A stretch of 64,000 nucleotides of DNA. Origin: Marisa cornuarietis (lineage: Eukaryota; Mollusca; Gastropoda; Architaenioglossa; Ampullariidae). The notes below the pieces were generated by a model. It was given only the letters and a program-made list of their open reading frames with translations. It had not been told where the DNA came from and made no database searches. Where the stretch lies: positions 12,750,501-12,814,500 of the forward strand of contig SMMW01000554.1 in NCBI GenBank assembly GCA_004794655.1. The letters are read 5' to 3'. A program made the translations under genes and the position numbers. Below, piece by piece: positions 11,936 through 39,101 of this stretch (within the stretch, counting starts at the first letter, position 1; the number at the start of each line of letters is the position of its first letter).

Positions 11936-14860
11936 CGACTTATCAAGATAGACAAATGCGGCGGAAGAAAAGATTTTATTTCTGCTTTTCCCATGTCCTG
12001 CATTAGCCACACTATACTACTTGCTTTCTGTTTATTATTACTATTATTAATTTTATTCACTGAACAGTGCAAGGCTGGCTTAAACATTTGCTGACTGAAG
12101 TCCGTGCTCTTGATCTTTTTATCCACGGAATGAATTCAGGCATCGAGATAATTTTTTTCAGGTTGTTGGAGTACTTCTTGAACACTTAGGACTTGTTTGA
12201 AAGTGGCGCCATCCCCCATAGTGCGAAATCACCGTAAGGTGGAAGCACTTTCCCTTTCAAAATCAACGACATTTAATAAGGTAATTTAAGAGATCATATA
12301 TCTGTGCTTAGCGGTACAACACTAGCTGTCATAAAGATACCCTAGCTGTTGGCATTTGCTATTTAAAAAAAAACTTTCAAGAGCCAGAGAGCAACAAGGT
12401 TAGCAAGCGTCCGAATGAAGACGGGAGCGCGTGCTCTCAGCAGAAAACACCGAGCAGCTAAGATAGTTAATGCGTAGAGGCAGATGAATAAAATCGTTAG
12501 GGGAAGAGTGACTTAAGGGTCCCATTTCTACCGATGAATAGTATAGCTATTTGATCATGGACTGCAGTCCAGGCGGGAAGGTAGGCAATTCTGATACTGT
12601 GAAAAATAAAACTGCTACCGACTGTAGTTTTCAATTTTGTTTTTGCTTTTTTCGGCATTAAGAGTTTGCGGCAAGATGTGAAGGAACCAGAATGTCTGCG
12701 CTGGTCCTAAGCTTCATATCTTCTTTGCCCGTACCCACCATCCCAATTCCTGACAGCAAACATCAATATCTCACCGAAACTTCAGAATGTCATCATAGTC
12801 ATAGTGGGTGTTCACTTCCACAGGGTCCCAGACAATCATGCACACCACCTGAGCCTGCTCGCGAAAGCCGCTCGAAACCTGTTGAATGTCAGTTCTACCC
12901 AACACCACCAGCATCTCCCAAACTACTACCGTTAAAATAAAAAAAAAAAAGCAACAGAAAAACAGGTCCACGGCAAACAATCTTCGATTTGACACAGTTA
13001 ATGCTTGCCTGTAGCTGGGCGTTCCTTCGCAGGGCTGGTTGGATGGCATTGATTCCTGCCTGCAGGAGAAACGAGGGACTGCTGATGCCAGCAAAGCCCT
13101 GACGATTAGGGCAGAGCTACCACTGGCATGTCCCTCACAAGGTGGTGATGGTGCAGAGGTAAATAAACCCTGGGAACACAGTGGAAAGGGATGCCACCAC
13201 AAAATCATCGGTGTTCAGATTAGCATGCTAATCGTCACTGCTAACATGATCTCACTCTCACCAAGTAACTGGCTGATTGCCATCCATCTTAGGCTGCTAA
13301 CTGATCACCGACATCGCACTGTTGGAGACACCGACCGTGGTTACACACTGCCTTGTGTCTGCTACTAGTTAATCGACGTTTGATTACAAACTGACTTGTT
13401 GCATCTGCTGCATAATATTAAGAGCATGATTTAGCAGCCAAGCGATTTATGCTGTATGGAGAATGTATTATCTTTGTTTCATTACTAAAATAATACCCCA
13501 GAAGTGAATGAGGAATACATCCACCCAACAAAGGACCAAGTGTTTAGTCATTTTGCAATGTCAACGGTTGTTTTAAACAACAGTTTGTTTTTGTTTAAAA
13601 AAAACTAGAACAGCTGTCCTTCCTTATTCTTACTTTTTTTTCGGAGACACGTTCAATTAGTTTTTATTTTAGTGTTGGAGAGACAGAAAAATACACAGGT
13701 ATTTTTGGTATAGATAAGGTTCTATAGTCCATATCCAAGCACTATCCAGTTTGGAGTGTGGTGCGAGTTAGTAGATGAAAACAGTTTGTTAGTGAGAGGT
13801 ATCCTGCCACTTCCTTAACTCTGAGTTTTCTGAAAATGTTCTTTTTTTCTTCCTGTGACAAGAACAAAGAAGGCGTTTGTATTCTTAAGACATTGGGTTT
13901 ACGAGCACGTGCTTTATCATAATCCTTCATTAGGACATTCACCTTCATACCTGATTTTCTTCAAAAGAACGATTCTGAAGACTATAAATATGACAACCCT
14001 GAAGTGATATTCATTCTGTAGCTGTATTAACTTTTGTCTTAGGTGCCTAAATGCAGGAGCATACTCTTTAGTCAAAAAAAAAAAAAACGCTCGATAGCTT
14101 TTCCCGTCACAAGCACTGATCACCACAACTGTTAGTTTAGGATCTCACAAATTTGTAAGAGGAGAAAGTGCACACAACATTTTTTAACTGAAGAGAACTG
14201 AAGTTTGGTCAAAGTAAACTATGGCATATTGGAATTTGATTAGTATTGTGTTAATGCTTTAGTACTTATCTATACGTTGTTTTAAAAATTCCCAAGGCCA
14301 AAATTTTACAGTTGCTGGGGGTTAGTCTTTTCGATTACATAAAGATATCCTTCATTCATCTTTCTGAAGTGAAGCAATACTGATAAACACAACATTGTGC
14401 AATCGCTGACAAAGAAATATCCACATGCAACCAAAAACGGCATCAGTGTCGTGCACGTCACACATAAAGTTGCTAAGATGCAAAAGTGGATGAGAATAAA
14501 AGTACTTATCAGTTTTCAGTCATCCGATTTCCCATCTAGACTCTCTTTCTTAAAGCCACCCAGGCAACATAGCTCCTTTCCAGATTTGTTCATCAGCTGA
14601 AGTGAAATCAGGAAGTCGGCTGTGGTTTCTGATTAATTGATGGGAGTGAGATCACAAGCCATACCATGCCATCCCAAGGGCATCATTCTTTCTACGAGGT
14701 CCTACAATTTACTTTCAACCTCTAAAGGCCTCAGTAGGTTTTAACTTTAGGAAACTGTTGAGTTTAAACATTAACTTCACATAACTGATGCATGCACATG
14801 TGTAAAGCATGCACATGCTTGCATACATACTATTCAACGCAAAGCATAAAGACAAATAGC

Positions 14861-14866
14861 TTTATT
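14861..14866 (-). terminator. candidate poly(A) signal for GNB1
   Basis: AATAAA on the minus strand with GU-rich sequence 25-60 nt downstream at about 14840-14790. It is the last such signal before the A-rich character of the plus strand fades. This is a prediction only. Confidence 0.4.
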
Positions 14867-15710
14867 TGACAAATGAAAATTACAAGTACACATACGAAAT
14901 GAAATGTCACAAAAGGTGAGGATCGCAGACTAGTGACAGTGAGATTTTTTTTTTAAATCGGTGTGTACGTATGTACAGTAGTACAAAGTACACAGAACAT
15001 ATGCTCAGAATAAAGAGGTGAGTAACATAGTAGCTAGGCATCCAAGGACTCAAATTGAAAGTGGCAGACTTAAAGATGCAAGGCTGGATAAATGAAAAGA
15101 CCTCACTCAAATATGCCATTTACAACTACATAAACGAGGCATTCACTTTTACATGATCCGGGATTTTCTGATTTACCTGTTTGGATTAATGCGCAACAGG
15201 CAGCTACTTAGAACACTACTACCTGGTACACAAATCAATTATTGTAGCATACTTCACTGGTAATACATGTGCCTCAACAAAAGCATTAGTTTTCTTCCTG
15301 GGTCTTCTAACCCCTTATTTGCTCACTTCATGTCTGACCAGATGGGAGTAAAGGGGTAAATCCAGAGAAAGGGGTGGGGTGGGTAGGGCAGGGGAGAACT
15401 TGTGAAAAGTTCAAATGACTGGGAAAAAGGAAACAAGTATGGTTACGAAATCTGCTGAAGTGCTCTTTGAAGGAAAAGAGGTTTCAAGATTCTGTAGAGC
15501 TACACAGTTGAAAAAGACAGCAGAAACTGTTACCATTTGTTTATCCATGTTACTGGTAAATTTACAAGTGGGATGTACAGGACACAAAGTGTGTCTGTCT
15601 TTAAATACACAAGCATGATAATCAAAGCCGCTGTTCCATGGCCCACCAAGACAGATACCTTTGATGACTTTTAGGCACTGCCCACCAATCATGCACTAGA
15701 ATCTCTCTCT

Positions 15711-15740
15711 CACACACACACACACACACACTCTCTCTCA
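15711..15740. repeat. (CA)n/(CT)n microsatellite within the putative GNB1 3'UTR
   Basis: Alternating CT and CA runs (ctctctctctcacacaca and on), about 30 bp or more. Confidence 0.9.
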
Positions 15741-18700
15741 CCTCTCTATTGCACAGTCTCACCTATGTTTACAAAGTAAAAGTAAACAAAGTGCAACACC
15801 ACTGGTCGGTGATGAGGACAGGGGAAACACTTCACACCCTCCTAAACAATTAGGACCTCCCCCATTGCTATCTGTATTTTCTCAGCTTTTCAAATAACAA
15901 ACAATATGCAATATACGTGGTTAACTTACACCTAACACAGCATTCAAGCAATACTGTGTCCATATTTCTACCTGTACAAATCAAATAAAAATGCTGCACT
16001 ATGCAGGCATATACACTTTTAACAGCTGAGTGATGTCCGGAAACAACGATCAGCACGTGATAGCCATCAACAAAGAAATGTTGTCTAACCAACAAAAAAC
16101 TTATAATTATTGTATACAATATGAATACAAAATAACTAAAGAGAAACAATAAGACACAAATATTCACTCATTCTTTACAGCTCATATGTTTACACATTGC
16201 TCAAAACAGGTACACAGTAAGCATTTAGGATTCTGATGGTCAAACATTTCACGACTTGCAAGGGCATTATTCTGAGATTTTCCAGTCTCGTGTAGTGCCT
16301 CAATATGCAATATCAGATGAAAATGACCCACAGAAACCTGATAATGGCTAGTGGACTGGGCAAAAAACAGAAAAGCCATCTACTACAGCTGAATGGCTGC
16401 ATTCAACTTTTATGTCAAAACACATTAAAAAATTGTGTAATAATCAAAGAAAATTTACACAAATGGTATTCGTCCACAAAAAGCTCCAGTATATTCTGTT
16501 AGGAGAGATGTTAGCCAACTGGAAAAGAAAAGTTGGATCTTGCAGACTAAAATGACCATGTGTACAGAGGCACATCTCGAGTTGATTCTGTTGGGCCATC
16601 CAGAAATGTTATTGGTACTATGCCACAGACACATTAAAACAGAAAGACTGCAACATCGAGAGAATAGACATGCAAGCCAGCCATGACTCCATAGTATCAA
16701 AATCCATTCAAGAAAAGACAGGACGATGTGAACATGTGCTACTTGTGCTGTTTGTGCTGAGCCCCAGCTTTTGCTGCTTATTGTCATCACTGCAGCAGTA
16801 ATGAACAGTAAGCCACACAAAAAAAGGAGACCTCATTTAACTGTAAGGGTTTGGATGACACATCGGATCCTGAATTGCCTATATATAAAGCAAAAGTTAT
16901 GACAACACATGCTGGACAAAATATGCAACGTGTTTCCTGTTTATACTGTCGCTGCACCAGCCAACACTTGCATTCACACACCAATGCACACATTCAAATG
17001 AGCAAGATGTTGTGAATATGGATGCATTCAGATTAAGAGATATTTATCACTACCCAACCTCTCATCAACATAAGATACAATTCCTTACATGACTTTAACA
17101 TTTACATGGCTCTCTTGGTAGAAGGAACGATGACAAAATAGGTAAAAGGATGATGACCAAAATAAAGAAAAGGTTATGTAGTACAAAGCAAACCAAATCC
17201 GGTCATGAATTTGATTAAATACCAGAAATTCATGAGAATTACAACACAATGACAAAAGCACCTATGCACTTGGTTTATCCAGGCAAAATATGTCACTGAA
17301 AATGTTAGGCAAGTTGGCTTTCTCACTTAAAGCTTTATATCCCCACAGGATTATGAGCACTGTATTACTACTAAGATGTTGGCTGTTATTCTTTTAAATC
17401 TGTATCTGTAAGGGCAGTAAGTTGATGTATAGTTTTTGGCCAGTTTAAATCTTATTTACTGTTATCCTATCACTTTGAGAACTTGTCCATTGCATTCAGC
17501 TTTTACTACACTAAGATGACCAGTTTGATAATATGATGTTAAAACTTTCAATTTTCATACTGTCTAGCACTCGAAGAACTCAAAATCTATTTTCTCTCAT
17601 AGTTGTGAAAGTGAGCCATTAAGCTATTGCGAAGTGTTTTCTATCACAGGATACATAAAAATTTCGACTCCTTCTACTTAGCCCTATATTGTGGCACTAC
17701 ATCTGTGATTATTTAACGTGGACATAAATGTTTCAGGAACTTGAGCTTAAGATGGACACCGTCATTGAAACTGGACTAAGGTAGTCAATCTGCAGCAAGT
17801 CAGTGATTGGTCGCTCACATAGCAAAGTATGCAGCAGAAGCTTAAGAAAAAATTTAAGCTAATGGTCAAAAAGCACAATGGTATGATGGTTTGCAGTAGG
17901 TAGTCTCTTAATTAACAATGTCGATTATTACAGTCATTAATGAAATACAAGGTTTGCAGGCAGGCAGGCACAACAGGTTTCAAGAGAACTGCCAGTCTGA
18001 CAAAGAACTATGTCAAAGAAAATTAGAGCTGAGGCCAAAGAGTAGTGAAAGAAGGAAGCAGGAAGTGAGTATGATGTATCACAATTTGACAGCTACATCA
18101 ATGCACAACAGTACACTTGGACAAGCGAACTTGCCAGCTGAGAACATGTCAAGATATCTAAATCCACATTTTTTTAAACCGCGACTTAACACTATTTCCA
18201 ACATCTTGTCATTGATAACTATGGCAGATTATGAATGCAGTTCTCTTCTTTTTTATGTCAATATTTCTTTTAAATTATGATCATGCATATGCAAACAAAG
18301 TATTTTAAAAACACATTGCACAAATAAAGATTAAACGGGCATTCACTCTCATACATACACACATGCTTGCACAAAAATTGAACAACATAATTATCATCAT
18401 TGAACATATGCTCACAAATCCACACATAAGAGTTCTGGATACGTGAGTGATGAGTGCATATTCATCCAGTCTTTAAAAGCAAGTCAGATCATTTTGCTAC
18501 AAATACCACTGATCAGAATAATCTGGGATGAGAACAGGCAGAGGATAGAAGGCAGCCATATGCCATGCATATCCCAGACACAAATTCTGCTTTGATCTGG
18601 GCCCCTTGATTGCCACTCTCAACAAGCCACCTGATGAACTGCAGCATTCACTAGTTCACTTACCAAAATAAAATAAATAATAAATAAGTAAAATAATAAA

Positions 18701-19799
18701 ACAATAGTTATAAAAAATGCATCTAAGTGCCATACACTTTCCAGATATAAACTAGCCCAATAAGCATTTTTCTGATGCCGTCTTTACAATTGAATTCTTC
18801 CTCCTTTTATTTACCACTGAAGAGAATTTTGTGCCCTGAAATTGTACATTAACTGGCACTGCCATTCACTATTTCGTATGTTGTGTGTACACGCATGCTC
18901 ATACACATCAGCATGGGAGAATAAATACGCGTGCATGAGCATATGTGACAGGGCAAGGACATGCATTTTTTTCATCTTTGTGCAGAAATTCCATTGCAGT
19001 AAACTCAAGAGCTATCTTTAAAAAAATTATTAGAAATGAATGCCAATATATTCTACCCTCTGTCAAATATATTTTTTCAATGGCAAACACATTCTAGATG
19101 ACTTGGAAAACTTTTTCTAGAGCAGGTGACAAGTTACTTGTGCCTTTTTCAAATGTTAGACCATAATAAAGCAAACTTATCTAGGCATACATAATCAACA
19201 CCAGGCCTATCATCCAGCAGGGATTAGGGGATCAAGACATAAAAAAAAAGGTGGTGAGGCATGGCAGGGAGCTCCAACTGAACACTACAAAGTTTGTAAG
19301 CCAACTCCACTCATCAATAGTTGCCAAGTAGGTCATGTATGTCCTTTGCAAGCTTCCCGATGATTCTGATGCATTGTTTGTCACCAAGTGGCATGTGCAA
19401 CTTGTCTAGTCTACTGAATCATGAACGTGCATTCAGGTCAACATTCTTCAAGATGCAAAAAGAGAAGTTCAGTCACACTGGATAGTTTGTTGGTGGAGTT
19501 GTGCTGAAGCTTTTTCTGTTATCACAAGCTTCCTGGCCTGGTATGAATGTTAAAAAGGGCTCGGTGTTATGGACTTGTGATATTTTCCACACGTGCATGG
19601 CCTATAACATGTAGCATGCATTGTATCCCACAGCATGAGAGTGTATGCTGAACTCTTTGTTCTGATTTATGAAAAGTGTATGTATGTGTGTGCATTGTGT
19701 GTCTGTGTCGTAAGGAGACAGGCGCAAGGTCCCCAGAAATCCACCCGTGGCTACAATGGGGTGGGGGTGGTCAGGTAATTTGGGGCAGAGGGCGTGCTA

Positions 19800-35137
<15,338 letters not shown>

Positions 35138-35394
35138 GGTGAAACACTTTTACCGTCACCTGAAATTAAAATAGTTTTAACCAATGCAATTGACACAAAT
35201 GTAAAAAATGGACATTCAAACTGTGCTACTGTTTACAATGTTTATACTGACTTCATATCTCAAACTATGTAATGCAAAAGAATTATAATGCAAAATCTAC
35301 AAATATTTGGCAACTGGTAAATAACTCCTGTAAAAATGTTCACAACTAAAATGCTAATCAAGCTGGAAAATTCAAAATAAGCATATACTAACGT

Positions 35395-35560
35395 TTCGAT
35401 GAGAAAATCAGCTCAGGATGGCGGCTGGTGGAGGGCCAAATGAGGGCTGTCGGACTCGTCAACGAGACCCTCGGGTGAAGTTCACATCACCCAAAGTAAG
35501 CTTGGCTTGGTCCTGGCTCTCCCAGGCTTGCCTAAACTTGCCGCACCTACACATGCCAGT
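35395..35560 (-). promoter_or_regulatory. GC-richer block in the 5' intron, possible further 5'UTR exon
   Basis: An island of higher GC in otherwise A/T-rich intron sequence. It contains ggatggcggc (YY1-like, plus strand at about 35416) and a minus-strand donor-like sequence (cgaaac|gttagt, exon end near 35396). It may be a third leader exon or promoter of GNB1. No coding potential was seen. Confidence 0.25.
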
Positions 35561-37384
35561 TCCGACAAAATGTTAATTTTTACCATGTTAACTGAAATCC
35601 CCTATTTTAATCTACAAGTTTTAATTTAATGCTGCACTAAGAGTTGCAAATGCCTTTTAAGATACAGATGAAAAATATTAATGTTAATGTAACAAATCAA
35701 TAGCTAAAGAAAATATAACAGAATATTATTGACCAAACATAAACAGAGTTTCTACAACATGATGCCAAGATTCATGTGCGTACATTCCTCACAAACCAAC
35801 CAATTCACAATTATTGTAGGGTACTTAAAACTGAAAAAACAACCAAAATTTCAAAGTATATTCACAAAAATACAATGAAAAGAATAGAAAAAAGATGACA
35901 AAATAAAATGCTGAACGACCTTTTATACATTACACAAACTGTAAGTTCCTAATTATTCAGCACTCTGTATTCCAGGGCATTAAAAAAATAAATAAAAGAT
36001 TTTAAAAATTTACATGCTACTTCCCCATGTACATCTGCCTTAACGATGCAAAATAATGTTTTATTTTATCTCTTGATGCAATGACATAAAATGAAGCATC
36101 ATTAGGTTTAAAATGCTGTCGATATTAAAATTCTATGATATATTACAAAGATCTGTTAAATATGTAGATATTAAAAATAAACTTTATGGACAGTGAACAG
36201 CTGCAGAGATAGTTATGTCAGTGTCTTTGTATTCATAAAACCTCGTCTTACAACAATCAATCACAAAACTCGTTCTTTCAAAAAAAATCTCTCTCAGGAA
36301 ACAAAATCATTGAAAATCAAATTTTTTCCTCTATATTTTGTTGTTTGTTAAGGGTGATTATTATGGTATAAGACCATAACATTATTTATTAAACCATTAT
36401 TTTGAACAGTATATATGTCTGATATACTGAAAATGATGAATTAAAAATTTGACACTTTCAGCATCCCTTTCTGGCTGCCTACTTGTGTGCATTTTGTCAA
36501 GGTTCAATTCATTATACTGCAGAATACTGTGCGTGTGTGTGTGAGAATATACCTTATCACTCCTAGTTTATGTCTTATTTTTATCTACAGTTTCTCTAAA
36601 GTGCACTGAGCTTTCTCAGGAATGGAAAGTATCTGAACTTATATAAGACCACCCTGTAAAACTATTCAAATTTTTTTTTAATCTTTAGAATGGAAATGTG
36701 GATTTTTTTTCCCAATATGCTTAAACAATCATGACAGATGACAATATGATGCTGTCTTATCTCCACCCTTTTCATTATTTGTCAAATCTTTGTTTCTTCT
36801 ATGTGCTGTTTATTTTAAACTCACTCTCTAACCTTGTGTGATGTCTGTGATAAAAAGACAACCCTGCAGTGCAAGTCTAGTTTACTGTAAAAGAAATGTC
36901 TTTTTATAATTAGGGTGCAAATAAATTTAGAAATGGTCCATTATGAAAATCCAATACACCTTCCTCCATCATGTATAGCATGGACAAATCTGCTGCAAGA
37001 ATAACATGTCTATGCATCAATGTCAACGTAATTGCCCTCTTATCATTAAAATGAAATGGTTTTAACTGTATCATAAGCGCGAAGTAGAACATGCCAAAAT
37101 ATGTCTCCTCATGAAGAACTTATGTCGTTACAGTCCTGCAGTGACGAAATATCTTTACTATAAACCACAAAATGATGGAAAAATTAAATTAGCTCCTCAA
37201 AATCGCATCCTGAAAACGAAGTAGTACAGAACTACATCAGAGTGTTCGAGCTATCAGTGATGAGAGGTTGCTAAACAGAAGCTGCGAAGCATCTTTCTGC
37301 TACTGAAGTGTTTGCAGATATCCTAAATGGAACAAATTATTATACAATTCTAAACATTGGAAAAAGCAAAACAGCAATAATTAC

Positions 37385-37544
37385 CTGAAACTTCATAGTA
37401 TTAAACGAAAACTCTCTGTAAGCAATACAAAAACGTTAAAACACCAAGCACAGAGCAGCTTTCTGCAAACGCCCGGCTAAGATGGCGACTGGCTGGGCGG
37501 CTGCATAATGATCAATATGAAAATATGCCGGTGCGCCATCTTAG
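37385..37544 (-). promoter_or_regulatory. candidate alternative GNB1 first exon with YY1 motifs
   Basis: Two AAGATGGCG (YY1-type) motifs lie head to head: plus strand at 37477-37487 and minus strand at 37534-37544 (11-bp inverted match ctaagatggcg). In animal promoters this motif usually sits just downstream of the start site in the sense orientation. The minus-strand copy is followed 150 nt on by a splice donor (tttcag|gtaat, exon end 37385). It could serve as an alternative or additional GNB1 first exon. Confidence 0.35.
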
Positions 37545-38027
37545 AAAATATGGCTGGCCTAATCTTTCGAAATTATTTAATGGGATAGCAAGGTTTTAAG
37601 AGGTACAAATGCAAAGCACGATCGAGCATAGAAAACTGGTGATACCGAGTCCACTTTCGAATGATTTCGAGTCTCCTCATTCCGTCGTCATGAGAAAAAA
37701 AAATACCCAGCAACAAGGCATGCAGTCATTTGACACCACTTCTTGGCAGACTGAAAACCCTGTACCAGATCATTTAAGTATTCTGAAGATACTGTTTTTC
37801 AAAAGCCAAATACTTACTATCGGTTGCCCTTACAGAATGACCAAGCACCATAAAAAGCACAGGGAACAAAGTCCTCACGTAAGATGGGTAAAACTCCAAT
37901 GAAAATCTCCCTTCCGTACAGACATCAATTTGCATACAGCGAAACACATACTCAAGTCTTGTCGACTGCACACTTCTTGATCCAACAATCACATATAACA
38001 GGCGAAATCCTTACATTTTCTACTTAC

Positions 38028-38215
38028 CCTATAGATATGTACTGAAGGATAACATCCAGCTATGCTGTCATAGAGCTATCAAAACTGGTCCTCTTAGACG
38101 ACATAGAGCAGAACAATGTTTTTAATCGACGATGAGGGTGCGGTGCCCGTGCAGAAGTAAAGACAACCCCCGTAGCCAATCGGAAAGCATCAAGCGCATG
38201 CGCCGTTGCGAACAG
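38028..38215 (-). promoter_or_regulatory. GNB1: candidate GNB1 promoter and non-coding first exon (NRF1 + CCAAT)
   Basis: A small CpG-rich block upstream of the Gbeta gene carries a palindromic NRF1 core GCGCATGCGC at 38194-38203 and a CCAAT box (agccaatcgg, 38174-38183; read on the minus strand as ATTGG). About 150 nt downstream on the minus strand is a near-perfect splice donor (ag g|gtaagta, exon end 38028). This would be an untranslated first exon splicing to the acceptor at 35160. NRF1/CCAAT promoters are typical of broadly expressed genes. The transcription start was not determined. Confidence 0.5.
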
Positions 38216-38678
38216 CGACGTCGAAGCGAGTCGAGTTCTCATTGATGTCTGGAACCTGCGGGCGTGACTAAACTTATATAAATCATGTTGAAATGAGAAA
38301 CGTTCATGTATTTAACTTATATTTTCTCTCAAATGCATGAGCACAAATTATTATGGACCTGTGTCAACGTGTAAATGATTTTAGCGGTCTATAATATGTC
38401 TAATGATGTAATGCCGTCATAGCCGTGGCATCATCATCAGCAAAAATCAGTAGCATCTGCCTAAAGCGAAAATAGTGGATTTTTATATCAGATTTCTTTG
38501 CTGTGTGATCATATGGGCAATGCATAAATGTTGTGTAATTTTTTAAAAGCCACCGTGGTATACAAGGAAGGCACTGTAATATATTAAATTTTTGTTAATG
38601 ATCGAGCTGATTATATATAGTCATATATGTCAACATATATGTGATCACTATATACGCTCACGTAAAAAGAGCGTGCCG

Positions 38679-38829
38679 CTCTCTCTCTCACACACACATA
38701 CACACACAGACACACGCTTGTAAGTTTCTGACCGTTGATATAAAACCCATAAGGAATGACAGAAAACTTACGAGTTTACAGGCATTATTCATTTTAATCT
38801 TATCGTTGTGTGTGTGAGAGAGAGAGAGA
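38679..38829. repeat. imperfect inverted repeat (CT/CA arm ... GT/GA arm)
   Basis: Left arm ctctctctctcacacacaca (38679-38698) is the exact reverse complement of a 20-bp arm starting near 38807 (tgtgtgtgtgagagagag and on). Inside, cttgtaagtttctg (38718-38731) pairs with cagaaaacttacgag (38760-38774) with one bulge and one mismatch. The whole could fold into a long hairpin. Confidence 0.7.
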
Positions 38830-39068
38830 TTCATTGGGTTCTTTGAAAGTGTCTCCTATTTGCGGTGATTTCGCACTTTTTCTATCAGTTATTATTATTA
38901 ATAATATCAATCTCAGTTAAGTTCACTGCTGATATTTTACTCATGCGGCATGTCTGCTACCATTTAAATGTGCGATGTAGCAACAGCAATATTGCACGTG
39001 AATACATTAAACTCATTTTCTAATACGAATGGTCCTTTTCGCGTTTTTGTTCCATTCTTAATTGTGTA

Positions 39069-39101
39069 CGCACGCACGCACACATACACACACACACACA
39101 T
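39069..39101. repeat. (CA)n/(CG) simple repeat
   Basis: cgcacgcacgcacacatacacacacacacaca. Confidence 0.9.

Larger units (their letters stand above)
4750..14800. other. region without recognised genes (only repeats and motifs listed separately)
   Basis: Many short reading frames exist, but none resembles a known family or shows paired splice sites. CpG density is higher at 7.7-9.4 kb than elsewhere. The region contains two retroelement pieces, microsatellites and an NRF1 motif. Leader exons of a gene outside the window remain possible. Confidence 0.4.
14845..19799 (-). other. GNB1: probable long 3'UTR of GNB1
   Basis: No coding sequence or recognisable repeat-derived ORF is seen. The stretch stays A-rich on the plus strand (U-rich in the transcript), as does the rest of this minus-strand gene. 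Candidate AATAAA signals in the transcript are at 18811-18806 and 14866-14861; the latter is followed by a GU-rich stretch (gtatgtatgc, catgtgcatg), a typical downstream element. The 3' end is inferred. Transcripts using a nearer site are equally possible. Confidence 0.45.

Noticed and set aside
12692..13370. Overlapping open frames of 80-145 codons on both strands
   Set aside because: No similarity to a known protein, no matching splice sites. Possibly repeat-derived, but no family could be named.
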